Assembly: GCF_000224145.3 (NCBI RefSeq) | Contig: NC_020166.2 | Coordinates: 2,473,150-2,537,149 of the forward strand | Reading direction: 5' to 3' | DNA: 64,000 nucleotides | Source of the DNA: Ciona intestinalis | Lineage: Eukaryota > Chordata > Ascidiacea > Phlebobranchia > Cionidae | Shown here: in pieces, positions 22,501-33,408 of the stretch | Position numbering within the stretch: the stretch's first letter is position 1 | How the letters are laid out: each line of letters begins with the position of its first letter | Notes under the pieces: generated by a model | What the model was told of the DNA's origin: nothing | The model's database searches: none | Seen by the model: the letters and a program-made list of their open reading frames with translations, nothing else | Program-made: the position numbers and the translations under genes

Positions 22501-24377
22501 CATTCATCTTTATCTGTGGGTAATGTACAGGAGCATTTATTGTAAGAATTTATAAAGGGGGGGACCGTTTTGCGCAGACACATTCACTTGCCAATAATGA
22601 ATTTGTTTTTGTAGCCTTCCTTAAAATTAAACGCCTTCAGCACTTTTGGTGTAAAACTAGTAATACAGGTATTACGCAGGCACGACTTGGCCTAATTAAT
22701 TCTTACGAAAAATAAATGTTTGGAATAAGGAATTGGTTCTTAACGTTAATCCTAATAGGAAAAGGATTAAACAGTTAATAATTTTACAAATATAGTAATA
22801 CAACGGAATAGTTTGGTCTAATCAAAATTTAAGAGTTGATTTTAAGCAAGACTAGGTTTTATACTAAGCTCTAGTAGAGTGGGGTAAGGTGGAGGACACT
22901 ATCCTTTCTTAGCCCATTTGGTCTAAACAAGGATAACTACATTTTAAAATAACCGTAGTCTCACGTAGCCTCTAAAAGAGCGTTGTTAATTGTTAAAAAT
23001 ACGATCAAGAAATATGGGAATTTGGTGCTAACGGTAGCCTATCGTACCACATAGTACTAAATATAAATATACATGTCCATGTTACAATGGGGGAGATGGG
23101 ACAGCTTTAGCACATAATATACAAATATGACCGTGTTTTAGATTAGACAATTAACAACGGTCTTTTGGAGTCGTGTGGATATGGTTTTATAATTATTTGA
23201 AAAGTATATGTTTACTACCAAGGACCAGAAAAAATGAAAAGGTGTCTCATCTTTCCCGTCCCTACTATAAAATTTTTGAACCGTTTTTGTTACTGCATAA
23301 ACCACTTACCATCTAAAACATAATGAGCTCGGAAACCCAACGGACGAGGTTCTTCATTCGAATAATCGGACACGAACTTTACTGTCATTAAGTTGTCTTT
23401 TGAAACTATTTGGCGGGTGATAGGTCCAGGATTAAGAGTGCCACAACATGTAATGTTTCTTTTTTGAGTGTCGATCTGAAATAATAAGCAATTTGCCAAC
23501 AATGTATTTTGTGTGTTACGGGCAATATTGTGCCCGAACGTTTTTTCACGTATTTATAGACCTCGTGTTGTGGTCCGTATTTATAGACCTCGTGTTGTAT
23601 TTGTGCCAACCTATGATGCGCAGTGCAGTAAAGCGTGCAGGCTCATGCGCAATAGCGCCCGGTACCAATTATCGGTTAGAACGAATATATAATAGAGCGG
23701 GGAAGACGGGACACATTTTCATAATATTTTATCGTCCCATTTGGTAGTTAACACAGAACATTTTAAAATTATAAAACCGCATCCTCATTACTGCTATAAA
23801 CCGTTGATAACTGTTTAAAACACGGTCAGAATATTTGGATAATATGTGTTAATGTGTCTTATCATTCCCCCCACTACAATATCAAGACACAGGCAACGCG
23901 AGGATAAAGCAAGTTACATTCATTCAACTACGATGTTTAGATCACTTACTTTGACATAATCATACACACACGACCCTCCTAAATCTGTGTCGTACGAGTC
24001 TTCTAAATCAAAATGCGTGAAATACAACTTCATTTGGTAACCCGATGGAGCTGTGAGCACCCATGTTATATCAACATTATCCGGGTAGGGTGAAGGGAAA
24101 TGCGGACTTTCCAATATTCCATGAGTATCGTTTCGATGTATGACCTGTTGACAGGAGACGAGACCAAAAAGCGAGAAAAGGCAAACGATTTTGAACCTGG
24201 TAATGCAAAACAAGTTATAATGCCTGCGGACCTGCGGTAATGATAGTTTGATACGTTTTAAAAATTAATTCGACAGCAGCGTTAAATAGAAGTTATACAT
24301 AAACGTTTGTTTATATGTATTTATACGTACACATTATTTAATAGTAGAATGCACAAAAAAAATCTTACGTACCTCAT
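13582..24377 (-). CDS. MASP/C1r/C1s-family serine protease A (CUB-EGF-CUB-CCP-CCP-SP)
   Basis: Fifteen exons: 24373-24377, 23950-24196, 23310-23475, 22352-22513, 20921-21024, 20274-20369, 19312-19465, 18357-18542, 17841-17955, 16430-16530, 15838-16003, 15182-15325, 14553-14706, 13923-14131, 13582-13786; 2214 nt, 737 residues, phases consistent throughout. The start is a 5-nt coding exon (ATGAG) spliced to a signal peptide ([17 protein letters not shown]). CUB1 includes [18 protein letters not shown]. The EGF (exon 4) has calcium-type DKDEC and the hydroxylation motif [13 protein letters not shown]2, CCP1 and CCP2 follow. The catalytic domain has His508 (TAAHC), Asp570 (YDVALL) and Ser682 (CKGDSGGP, Ser codon TCG), split over five exons and with the histidine-loop cysteines, like MASP-1 rather than MASP-2/C1s. 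The expected S1-pocket Asp is Tyr676. The new N-terminus ISGGNVAG is preceded by GGL, not Arg. MASPs act as secreted zymogens in lectin-pathway complement. Confidence 0.88.
14155..14290. mobile_element. Partial palindromic MITE
   Basis: GTAGGGAAAGATGAGACAAC to TGTTTAAAACGC; the right end is missing. Intron 13 of protease A. Confidence 0.6.
14735..15068 (+). mobile_element. SINE with duplicated tRNA-like head
   Basis: GGCGCTGTGCCATGGTGCTT occurs, then GCCTGCGTGCCATGGTGCTT again, followed by GTAATGGGTTCGAGGCTCGT (B-box-like) and GTGTCCTAGCTCAAAACACT. A second partial head starts near 14961. It ends near AAAATAAAGTAAGTTACATT. Confidence 0.6.
15600..15795. mobile_element. Palindromic MITE copy
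   Basis: TGCGGGGGAATATGGAACAC to TCTCCCACCCTGCTATATA. Intron 11 of protease A. Confidence 0.65.
16065..16228. mobile_element. Palindromic MITE, right end missing
   Basis: TATAGTAGGGTGGGGGAAAA to AGGATGTTTGGATATTAT. Intron 10 of protease A. Confidence 0.6.
16905..17880. repeat. Tandem duplication (about 490 bp x 2) in a MASP intron, including part of a CCP exon
   Basis: Copy 1 (about 16905-17396) and copy 2 (about 17397-17880) share runs such as TTTTTAACAGTAACACAGCG, CTCAATTCTTAATTCTAGCA and TGATTTTGTTGACAAGCTTT. Copy 2 ends in the true CCP2 exon (from 17841). Copy 1 ends in a mutated fragment of the same exon end at about 17357-17396 (ACCATTTGTTGCATTTAACC), so the duplication copied the donor site and the last ~40 coding bases. 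Confidence 0.8.
18712..18918. mobile_element. Degraded palindromic MITE
   Basis: TGTAGTAAGATTAGACACCT to TTACCTGAAACTACTATAG. Intron 7 of protease A. Confidence 0.55.
19076..19262. mobile_element. Palindromic MITE copy
   Basis: ATAGTAGGGTGGGAAAGATG to GTGATGCGTATTTCCCACCT. Intron 7 of protease A, close to the exon at 19312. Confidence 0.7.
19541..19616. repeat. (GAAT)n microsatellite, SINE tail
   Basis: Uninterrupted ATGA/GAAT tetranucleotide for about 75 bp. It abuts the SINE at 19614 and is its expanded tail. Confidence 0.95.
19614..20090 (-). mobile_element. SINE interrupted by part of a MITE
   Basis: The tail end GAATGTAACTTATTTTATCC runs to about 19715, MITE half sequence (AAAGAATTATAAAGCCGAAT) occupies about 19715-19850, then the SINE resumes (CAGCTTACTAGTTACCAAGT, CCACTGGGTTGGAGCAATTG) to the head near 20090. 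Confidence 0.65.
20672..20832. mobile_element. Palindromic MITE copy
   Basis: AAGGGTAGGGAAGATGGGAC to AAGGTGTCCTATCTTACCCC. Intron 5 of protease A. Confidence 0.7.
21185..21330. mobile_element. Short MITE with a tandem duplication at its left end
   Basis: GCGTTTATGTAGGAAAAGAT occurs twice in a row as a roughly 31-bp tandem repeat. The copy ends TCTTCTCTCACCCTACTATA with most of the middle deleted. Confidence 0.65.
21480..21980. other. Unclassified CpG-richer insert in a MASP intron
   Basis: Base use differs from the surrounding AT-rich intron: many CG dinucleotides (GCGAGCTCGCGCCACGAAG, ATACGCGCAGGACG) and a plus-strand open stretch of about 60 codons with Lys/Arg-rich content. I recognise no domain. 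It could be a remnant of a mobile element. The intron also contains a MITE at 22137-22327. Confidence 0.35.
22137..22327. mobile_element. Palindromic MITE copy
   Basis: ATAGTAGGTTGGGGGAAGAT to ATCTTCCCCCACCCTACTGT. It ends only about 25 bp from the EGF exon. Confidence 0.75.
22868..23275. mobile_element. Two adjacent degraded MITE copies
   Basis: One copy runs from TAGTAGAGTGGGGTAAGGTG to ATCGTACCACATAGTACTAA, the next from ACAATGGGGGAGATGGGACA to CATCTTTCCCGTCCCTACTA. Intron 3 of protease A. Confidence 0.6.
23690..23878. mobile_element. Palindromic MITE copy
   Basis: TATAATAGAGCGGGGAAGAC to ATCATTCCCCCCACTACAAT. It is followed by a 50-bp SINE tail fragment (CAACGCGAGGATAAAGCAAG). Confidence 0.65.
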
Positions 24378-24840
24378 AATTTATGGAGTTTCAGTATCCC
24401 TGCTTATTCTGAACACATTTTAAATCGGACTTAGCGAATTAAATGCAACGTTTTATCGTTTGTCGCCTAAGTTAACGCGAAAAGGCGACAAAACAACAAA
24501 ACGCCCGAGGCAAAATTTTCGAACCGCATAAATAAAACTAGAAGGGAAATTCCATGTACTTATACAAAACACACAATTCAAGTTGTAGCTATTTTTGTAC
24601 GTTAAGGCAGGGGCTACAGTGTTATATAATGCGCGGCAAATTGGAACACCCATGTGGGTAAAAAAAAGCATTTTTGATGTTTAAAACAAAGTTTTAACCC
24701 TGCAAAAAAATATAGGCAAACGTTTATTTTTAAAATTGATTTATTATTTTGTAACAAAACAATTAATCAATGAAACTGGATAAAAAGTAATTACGTGTAC
24801 AAGCTACATATTTACAATAATGGGTCGTTTAAAACGGGGC
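24378..24840. other. Promoter-proximal spacer between proteases A and B
   Basis: 463 bp separate the A start codon from the B stop. It must hold A's 5'UTR and promoter and B's 3' end. I see no repeat and no distinctive element. Confidence 0.4.
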
Positions 24841-27800
24841 TTAATCAGATATTTCTTGCTTTATCCAATCCACAATATCTGGCGTAAGTTTTGCAAACAC
24901 TGAATAAGATTCAAGTTTGCCACATAAACTGGACGAAAGGCCAAACGACACAAGACCGTTGACATAATAAAGTTTAGTTGCTTCGTCTTTTAACATGAAC
25001 GGTCCGCCCGAATCACCATTACAAGTTGAACTGTCCGTACCAAACCTATACAAAATAACCATGTAGTGCTGTGGGGTATGATTGAATGTGACTAGCTTTA
25101 TCCTGGCGTGGCCGGAAAACGGCAGTCGTTATAACACGGTTGTTCTAGCTGTTTCATACACCTCGACTCGTGCCAGCTTACGAGTTACCATGTATGTTAT
25201 TTTGTAGGTGATATTTTTTTGTTGTTTTTTTTTTCTTCGAATCACGGAGTTACGGTTATATAATTCTAAAAATATTCTTTGTTTACTACCAAGTGTGATA
25301 AAAACAAATAAATAAAAGATAACCCGTCTTACCCCACCATACTGTAGATGCAAAACAAAAAATTGTCGTGTCACTCTTTGCGTAAAGTGTATAAAAAACA
25401 CCACAGTACGTTTATAATAAACTATAAAGGTAATAAACTATAAATAAACTATATAAACTATATAATAAACTGCAAACTATATATTCATTCATTCAAAAGG
25501 TGTAGCTAAGTTGAAAAATTTACCGAGAGCCAGCACAGAACATGTTTTGAGTGATAGAAATCGAATCTGATAGAGTGATTTTCTTTTTTTTGCTTTGTTC
25601 TCTGAAAGCTTGCATGCAAGTTGCGGCTGATACAACATGTGAGCTTCCCTCCCTCAACAAGTAAGACGGCATTTTGAGGAAGTGGGACTTTCCCCAACCA
25701 GCAAACTCCCCACGGGCAGAAACTTGTAACTGCAATAGGAGAAATATTAAATGAAAATTAGTATCTATTTTGGAAAAAGAATCGAAAAAAGAAAAAGAAA
25801 ATCAACTTCGGGGTAAATCAAACGAACCATGGTTTCCCAACCCAAATGGTCTCACCCAACAGGGTGTATTGAAAGTTGCACACTACGTAGTTTTATGAAA
25901 ATGTATTTAAATACCGGTTTTATTATTGGTATTCAAAACAGACAGTTTTATAAATAGAGTTTTATTAAGCATTTATTAATGCATATGGTGAACTAAGAGC
26001 ATATGTTAATATTATGATTAATAAAATTGAGATGTGTTTTTATAAAAATCTACATGGCGCACAACTTCTGAGACAACCTGAATAATAGAATACATGAAAA
26101 GGTGTGCACTAGTAAATAAAAAAACAAAACAACATGATACGGTACATGTTTCACCCCACCCAACTATAGCAATTGATAAACCACAAAATTAACACATTTT
26201 TAAAAAGGCGCACTGTTTCAGATTTGATTTATAAACTGGTATGTGGTTTATCCATTGCTATAGTTTGGTGGGGTAAGATGAAACTTGTACCGTATCATGT
26301 TGTTTGTTCCATTTTACTTACTGTGCATGCTACAGTGCGCCTTTTCAAACATGTGTTAAATTTAAACAGTCCATATTAACTCACTCTTTGAAAATCTGCA
26401 TCTGTGTCCGGTAAACAGATTGGTCGTCGAACATTGTTCATAGCAACAGGCTCTGTGAGCTGTAGCAATGCCACGTCAGAATCCAGTGTACGTTTGTTGT
26501 AATTTGGATGTCTGATAACTCTTTCAACCTGGAAGCTCCTGATGATTTAAATGGAGGAGTTGTTAAAAAAATAATTTTATAGTTTACAATTATAGGAAAA
26601 TTTAATTGTAAATTATTTTTCTTTGCATGGCGGGGTAACGTCCGTTGATATACAACGTAACAGACAAAAATGAAGTTCAACCAATTGTTTAAAAGGAGAT
26701 ATATATTTCGCCTAAATGGCATCGTCAGTCTCTTATTCAAATGGGACCTCACCTTGCTGATGTACTTGAATTCAAATAATCTTGTTCTCTATCATGGACG
26801 CCTAACCACACATGCGTGTTGTTCGGGTAACGTTTTCCATCAGGTTGGAAAGCACGGTCAGTTACACAATGTGCGGCTGTGAGCACATGTCTGTTGTATA
26901 AATAAACATATAATTAAGTAGTCAATAGGCAACTACAGTATAGTTTGATGGGGGAAGATGGGACATCGTTTCATCCATTTTCTCATCCCACTTGGTAGTA
27001 AACAAAAAACATTCAAAGAATTATTAAACCGAAGGCTCACGATTCCCATAGACCGTTGTTATTTGTTTAAAACACCGTCGGGATATTTAGATATTATGTG
27101 CTAAAGGTTTTCCGTCTCCCCCCACCCTACTATACCATTGTAAAAATACCATTATTGGTATGCAGGAGAAAGGCAATTTAAGCAAAACTATTTATAGTTT
27201 TACATTTGTTGAACACACAAGTGTGGCGCCGCTAAGGGAGTTTTTGCAGTTGCGAAACTGTCTTTAAAATAGTTCTGTTTTTCTTAAACTTAAATAATCA
27301 CTTCTCATATACCCCAACGATACCAGTGCCAAGCCTTGAACCTATAACCTATGATTTAGAACCATGTGCACTAACCGCTTTGCCATAAAGCTAAACATAC
27401 ACCACTAAATGAGTCAAGGCACTTACTTTTCACCGATCAGTGCTCCACCGCATGACTGCACACCCACAACATTCGGCCGGTAACCAAAATTTATAAACGT
27501 CATCCAAGGCCATTCATATTGTTCGGATACCACTCCATTACTTACATGGGCGCTTATGAACGAATCTCCGTTCTTTCTGCCACATACTGAAAAATTTGGG
27601 ATAAGCTAGGGCAGGACATTACTGGTACCATGGCTTAAGTATTTGTATTTCACCAAAGGAAGCCGGCTTTAATACTGATACTGTTATACATAGGTGTCCT
27701 TGGGCAACACACTTAATGAAAATTGCACCATCCAGTGCTCACTAAATAGGTTATAGCACCTTGTATGTAAATGAATTTAACATACTTTATCCTAGCTAGG

Positions 27801-30800
27801 CTGAAAAACGACAGTCGTTATAACACAGGTGTTCATACACCTCATGACAGCTTACGAGTTGCCAACCTTGGTTTTAAAAGTAATGGGCCAAACTGGCCTA
27901 AACCTCAGTTTTCAAGGTTGGTTTAATGTATTTGTTTTATGATATTTCCACTAAAGATACTTACTTGGTTTACACTGAGGTAATACATTATCTTCAAATC
28001 CTGTGAGTAAAACAACCCACTGTTTTGCCTCATTACAAGTCCATATCGTTGAACCAGACACCAGCTCATACCTTGTGTGATAAAATATACAAGCGGTGTA
28101 AATTTTGTGCAGTGGCTCTCAAACTGTGAATTTTAAATTGCTCTATCCTTGCGAATTTAAATTGCTCTATCCTTGCGTGGCCGGAAAACGACAGTCGTTA
28201 TAACAAGAGTGTTCTGTTTCAAACACCTCGTGCCAGCTTACGAGTTACCATATATGTAACTTTGTGGGTGTGTCAAAACCTGCTATTGAGCAATGAAGTT
28301 GCTTTTGTTGGGTTTAACAGATTTTAACAGATTCTATTTTACAAACCTTCCAACAAACAACATTTAAATGAACATTTGAGCAATAAAACAAAAGGAAGTT
28401 TTGTAACCACTGGATTTGTGCATTAAATTCAGTGGAATTGTGCAAGGAAACAAATAAGTAACACCAAAATGCAGTCATATGAATTGGATTCAGCTCATAA
28501 ATTTTTGTATTTTCTAATGACCAACTAAGTTATTTCATGATCAGACAGGCAAAGACAGACAGAATTAAAATTGTAACTTTGTATCAGTAGTCTAACTAAA
28601 AGATAATTTTAAAAAGTGTTACATTTTTTAGTTTTTTTGTGTTACATATTTGTTTGTCTAATTTTCACCATGCTTGATGTTAGACGACTTACCATTCATT
28701 ACATTCTAACGTAGCAATTTCACCAAATGTGTACTGAAGTGCCTCTCCCATTCCATTATTCGCGAGTTTGGGACAGCTTCCAGCTTCGTAGGCCTCCCAC
28801 ATGATATGACTGAATAAAAGACATTTTTTATGGCTCGTTGTTAAGATATGCATCACCTTTCCAATTTGTAATGCGGAGGTGGAGTCGGTGCTTTCTTTTT
28901 TTTACAAAAATACTTCGCAGCAATGGCATGTTGCTTAGCGAAGAGTCTTATGAAACTCTGCTGTGGATTCGAGTTAAAGATTACCTCAGTCACCAAAAGA
29001 ACAGTCGTGAACATGCTGTTCGTTTATTTCTCACGCGTCGCATATGAAATTGGGTATTCTTAAAGATAAGAGCGACAGTGGTTGTAGTGGTCACTTTAAA
29101 CTAGGGGAGCCAGGTTCAATGCTTGATGCTGCTACAACTGTGTACTTTAGTCAGTGTTTAACAGTGATTTTTTGTGAATTAGAAAATTAACGAAACACTT
29201 TTGACTGAGGCATTCAACTGACTTGTGCAAGTTGGTGGTTGAGAACTCCATGATCCATCACTCTGACAAGTGATCACATTTTCACCGTTAAGTTCATATC
29301 CTGTATTACACTGAAAACTGACTTCATCTTCAAATTCACTGAACGGGTTCGAATTTGGGAAATTAACCACACCATGCTCCAATATGGGACGATTCAAACA
29401 TCTTATTCCTGCAAAAAATATGAACATTTAAAATACCTTTAATGCTACCGTGTCATTTCAGATACATTTTTAACCTATTTATGTTTGTGCATTTCCACCA
29501 TGGTCAGTACCAGTTTGGCGTAAGCAGATAAAATACACCTTGTTTATTACCCGAATTAAGTTTAGTTGTTCACTTATCCGATGTAATATAATTTTGTACA
29601 CCTGATATATATATGAATGAATGATGTAACTTACTTTAACCTCACGTAGCCGAAAACCACAGTCGTTATCACACAGGTTTCGTGCCAGTTTACGAGTTAC
29701 TTTTTTTTTGGGATGTTTCTTTTTTTATGTATGGCTGTAATTTGGCCAAGCCATTAGTGACCACTGGGTTGGAGCAATTGCCGTTAAGTATCTTGCCCAA
29801 GGACACATAGGCCAACAATGGTAGCAGCGAACCCATCACCTCTGGGTTACAGGTAGGCGCGCTAACCACAATGGCACGACGTATTTAATCTGCTTGCACC
29901 CAACCTAAGTTCTTTTGCATGCAACAGACTCAATAATAAAGATCTTCCCAAACTATTTAATCACAACCTTTTTATTATCCTAAAATTTTCTGCAACCATT
30001 TACAGGTAATAGTATTTATATATAGTGGTAACTTTGTGTAACAAAATTTGTATACTCTCAGAGTCTCAGTGACCCCTAAAGTTTGTTACACGCCTCCAGT
30101 TTGGAAAGCCAGGCAAATCTGCAATCTGAATGTAACTTACTTTATTCTCTGTTTCATACACCCAAGTCAGCTCACGAGGTAACATGTATGTTACTTTGTG
30201 GGTAATTATTTTTTTGTATTTTATCATGTTTTGCTGATAATTTGGACAACCCATTAGTGACCACTGGGTTGGAACACTAAAATAGACTTCAAACATTAAA
30301 GAATTACAACCAAAAACAGCTTACTTATAGAATCATATGTCATCTTGAATCCACTTTTTTCAATTGCGTAATCAGTGTGAAAATTCATTCGTAGTATTCT
30401 TGTATTTAAAGCAGTCCATCTTCCATTAAATGGAACATCATTTCCGCAGTGTGTACTTTGGTGGCTTCCATAGGACAACTGCAAAGTATGTGGTATGAGG
30501 TACATAACCTTGTTTATTAAAAAAAAATCAAAAAAGAAAAAAGGGAAAAAAACTTGTTTAATATAATAAAAGGAAAAAACATAATGTCAAAATATAACAA
30601 TTTTTTATAACAAAAATAGTGTATTTTTTTTGTTATAGTGTACAGTATACATCAGACAGAGTTAGCCTTTTAATATTCGTTGGGTGTTTATTAATACCCA
30701 GGCAAACACAGTGTATTAATACACATCATGCTCGCTGTCAATTTAAAACTTAAAGTACAATTAAATTTAGTTTTATTTTATACCTACCTTTAAATTATCA

Positions 30801-33408
30801 TATGGGCAGTAGGAATAATTAAAATGATCTTCAATGTTGAAATTTCTGTCAAACGAAACATTTAGACTCAATCCGTCTTGAACCTGTAAACAATGTCACA
30901 ACAGTATTGGTCAAAATCACACAAATATTAGACTAAAATGAAATATTACAAAAATAGTAAGCTTAAAACAGAAATCATAAAATATTACCTATAAATAAAA
31001 AAGCATTGGGTAAAAGCAGCTGTTCGAGCTATAAAAACGAAACCCACAGTGCATTGCAAATATTTAATTCGAACAAATTACTTTGTACCTAATATAAAGG
31101 TTATATGGACACTTATCCGTATATACTAACAAATTTGCCCAGTATTTTGGGTCTTACAGCCACCTTTTTAACTGACACACTTTCCACACATTTTATATAG
31201 CAGGCTTCCATAATACAATTTTTTGTTTTCAAAAAAAATAAAAAATAAATTATGTTATGTTACTTTCTGTTTACATAATTACCTCAATAAGCCAGTCACA
31301 GTCCGTTAATTTGGAATAAGGATTTGGATAATCTGGGGACGTTACAATGCCAGAACTTTCTGTGAGCACTTGGTCTTGACAGGCAGCTACAGAACGAGAA
31401 AACAGAAACAATAAATTGAAGCTAAAACTTGGTTTTGTGTTATATACAACAGGGCTTTCCAAACTTTTTAGTCCCGACCACTTTTACTCTTCAAAAAATA
31501 TTTTCAAAACTTTTTTCTGGCACCCCACATAAAACTGTTTCTCGCTATATACAAAACAAAGGATACTGTATAACGTTTTTACAAGAAATGCATTGCTTAG
31601 GAAAGAAACAAAAACTTTGGAAAATGGAATGGCAAAGGGAAATAAAAAAGTAAAAATCCTATGGCAAATTTTTAATATTTTAAAAAATGTCCCACTGAGT
31701 TTTAAGGTCTGGCAAAGTTATATAATCTGAGACTACTGACCTGATATCTTTATTTGTCTCTTTGATTACCGTAATGAAGATTTAGAAATATTTTGAAAAA
31801 AAAGACAGGATAAATGTATATTTCAATGCTGTACCGACCTGTGCATGTGTGTTGGTTTGCATGGAGAATGAATCCAGGTCTACATGTGCAGTAATATGAA
31901 CCAGGTACATTGATGCAATGATGGTTGCAATAAATAACTTCATCCCAATCTTCTGTGGTGTATCTTGCAGCGTATTCCATTTCCGCGCATTCATCGATAT
32001 CTGTAGGTAATATACACGAGGGTTTAATTCAGTTTTATAACATAATCTAGCCCACAATGAACAAGTGTTAACTGTGTGCCATAACTTTGGAAAATTTTTT
32101 TTACCAATACCGTAAGGACTGAAGTTAATAAACTTTGCTTCAACTAGTTATATTTTGACAGTCATATATAAAAAAGTTTATGTTAGACAATTTTACAAAA
32201 AAATCGTAAAACAGGACTCTTAGTTGTATAAATGCAATAGGTTTGACCTTGACGTTTTATGTTAGTTTACGAATGACAATTTAAAGCTAACTTATGATTA
32301 GTTTTACATGAAACCTCATTTATAATCGATATATAAAACGTTACAAATTAATAAATGAATTTAACTTACTTTATCGTTGCGTGGAAAGAAAATGACAGTC
32401 ATTATAACACAGGTGATCTGTTTTATACACCTCGTGCCGTTACGAGTTACCAATTATGTTATTTTGTTGGTGATTATTTTTTGAAAAATTTGTTTATGAT
32501 GGCTGATAATTTGGACAACCAATTAGTAACCACTGGGTTGAAGCAATTGTCGTTAAGTGTCCTGCCCAAGGACACATACACCCACATTGGTAGCAGCGAA
32601 GAGCCTTGAACCAATTACCTCTGGGTTAGAGGCAAACGCGCTAACCAACTGTGCTACAGCGCAGGTCCAAAATATTATTTTGCTGCATAAACCACTTACC
32701 ATCTACAACATAATGAGCTCGGAAACCCAAAGGACGAGGTTCCTCATTTGAATAATCGGACACGAACTTTACTGTCATTAAATTATCAGTTGATCGAATA
32801 TAGTTGGTGGAAGTAGATGGAGAATTTTTGCCACAGTACTTTTCTTCATTAATCTGTTAAAAAAATTGATTAGAATGCCAAAAAGTAGTAACAAACAAAA
32901 AAGAAGAATAACTTTCATTAAATGAAGTTTAAAATCTGGTATATTTTCTGCCTATTTGATTTCGATAGCAAATAAAATAGTTAAAATAAAAAGACAGGAT
33001 ATGACGACAAAACGACAGTTGTTAAAATAAACCAAAAAGTTAGACAAAAATAAACATTACTATTTAAGTGTGTAAAAAAATGTCAAGAAATAATAAATTT
33101 ATATTACCTGAACATAGTCATACACACATGAGCCACCAAGATCCGCATCATAAGAATCTTCAATGTCAAAATGACTGAAATACAACAGGACTTGGTATCC
33201 TGTGGGAGCTGTAATCCTCCAAGTTAAATCCAAGTTGTCATCATATGGCACAGGAAAGTTAGGACTCTCAATTTGGCCAAAAAGATTGCTCAGTTCGGTC
33301 ACTTGAGCATGAACAAAGGGAAAAATCAAAAACAAGAAAATCAACCTAAATATTTTATTAAGTAAGATACATATTTTTATTAAAGTTACTTAATTCTTAC
33401 CTGTTCAT
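24841..33408 (-). CDS. MASP/C1r/C1s-family serine protease B, tandem paralogue of A
   Basis: Exons: 33401-33408, 33108-33345, 32700-32853, 31839-32000, 31283-31386, 30788-30883, 30325-30478, 29223-29408, 28693-28783 (or -28809), 27965-28071, 27427-27586, 26753-26890, 26385-26538, 25524-25729, 24841-25045. With the 28783 acceptor the total is 2163 nt, 720 residues, all in phase. The start is an 8-nt exon (ATGAACAG) joined to the signal [17 protein letters not shown]. Domains follow as in A: CUB1 ([19 protein letters not shown]), calcium EGF (DIDEC), CUB2, CCP1, CCP2, protease. Triad His494 (TAAHC), Asp554 (SDVALL), Ser665 ([11 protein letters not shown] codon). The S1-pocket position is Ser659, not Asp. 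The activation peptide bond is H|VSNG, with no basic residue. Exon count and most exon lengths equal those of A. The ninth exon (CCP2) needs a shifted acceptor to stay open. Confidence 0.85.
25065..25225 (-). mobile_element. SINE 3' half
   Basis: TTGAATGTGACTAGCTTTAT, CCTGGCGTGGCCGGAAAAC, CGTGCCAGCTTACGAGTTAC. A MITE fragment follows to 25345. Last intron of protease B. Confidence 0.65.
26938..27135. mobile_element. Palindromic MITE copy
   Basis: TATAGTTTGATGGGGGAAGA to CCCCCCACCCTACTATACC. Intron 11 of protease B. Confidence 0.75.
27755..27870 (-). mobile_element. SINE 3' fragment
   Basis: CTTTATCCTAGCTAGGCTGA to CAGCTTACGAGTTGCCAA. Confidence 0.6.
28135..28275 (-). mobile_element. SINE 3' fragment with a local 27-bp tandem duplication
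   Basis: AATTTAAATTGCTCTATCCT occurs twice in succession before TGCGTGGCCGGAAAACGACA. Confidence 0.65.
29605..29885 (-). mobile_element. Near full-length SINE
   Basis: From TATATGAATGAATGATGTAA through GACCACTGGGTTGGAGCAAT and CCAAGGACACATAGGCCAAC to the head TTACAGGTAGGCGCGCTAAC. It lies in intron 7 of protease B. Confidence 0.75.
30128..30275 (-). mobile_element. SINE fragment
   Basis: GAATGTAACTTACTTTATTC to CCATTAGTGACCACTGGGTT. Confidence 0.6.
32355..32670 (-). mobile_element. Near full-length SINE
   Basis: ATGAATTTAACTTACTTTAT to CGCTAACCAACTGTGCTACA, including the tRNA-like head. It ends about 30 bp from exon 3 of protease B. Confidence 0.75.

Noticed and set aside
28838-29047. 69-codon plus-strand frame in a protease B intron ([19 protein letters not shown] segment)
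   Set aside because: The composition looks coding-like, but no family, splice partner or second copy was recognised. It could be a transposon remnant; not supported enough to list.
29179-29222. Coding extension of the CCP1 exon beyond CTSQ in both proteases
   Set aside because: Phase shows the donor is inside ACAA|GTCAGT. The extra residues differ between the genes and end in stops, so they are intronic.
31440-31710. hAT-like start (CAGGGCTTTCCAAAC) in protease B intron
   Set aside because: No matching inverted end or target duplication was found nearby.
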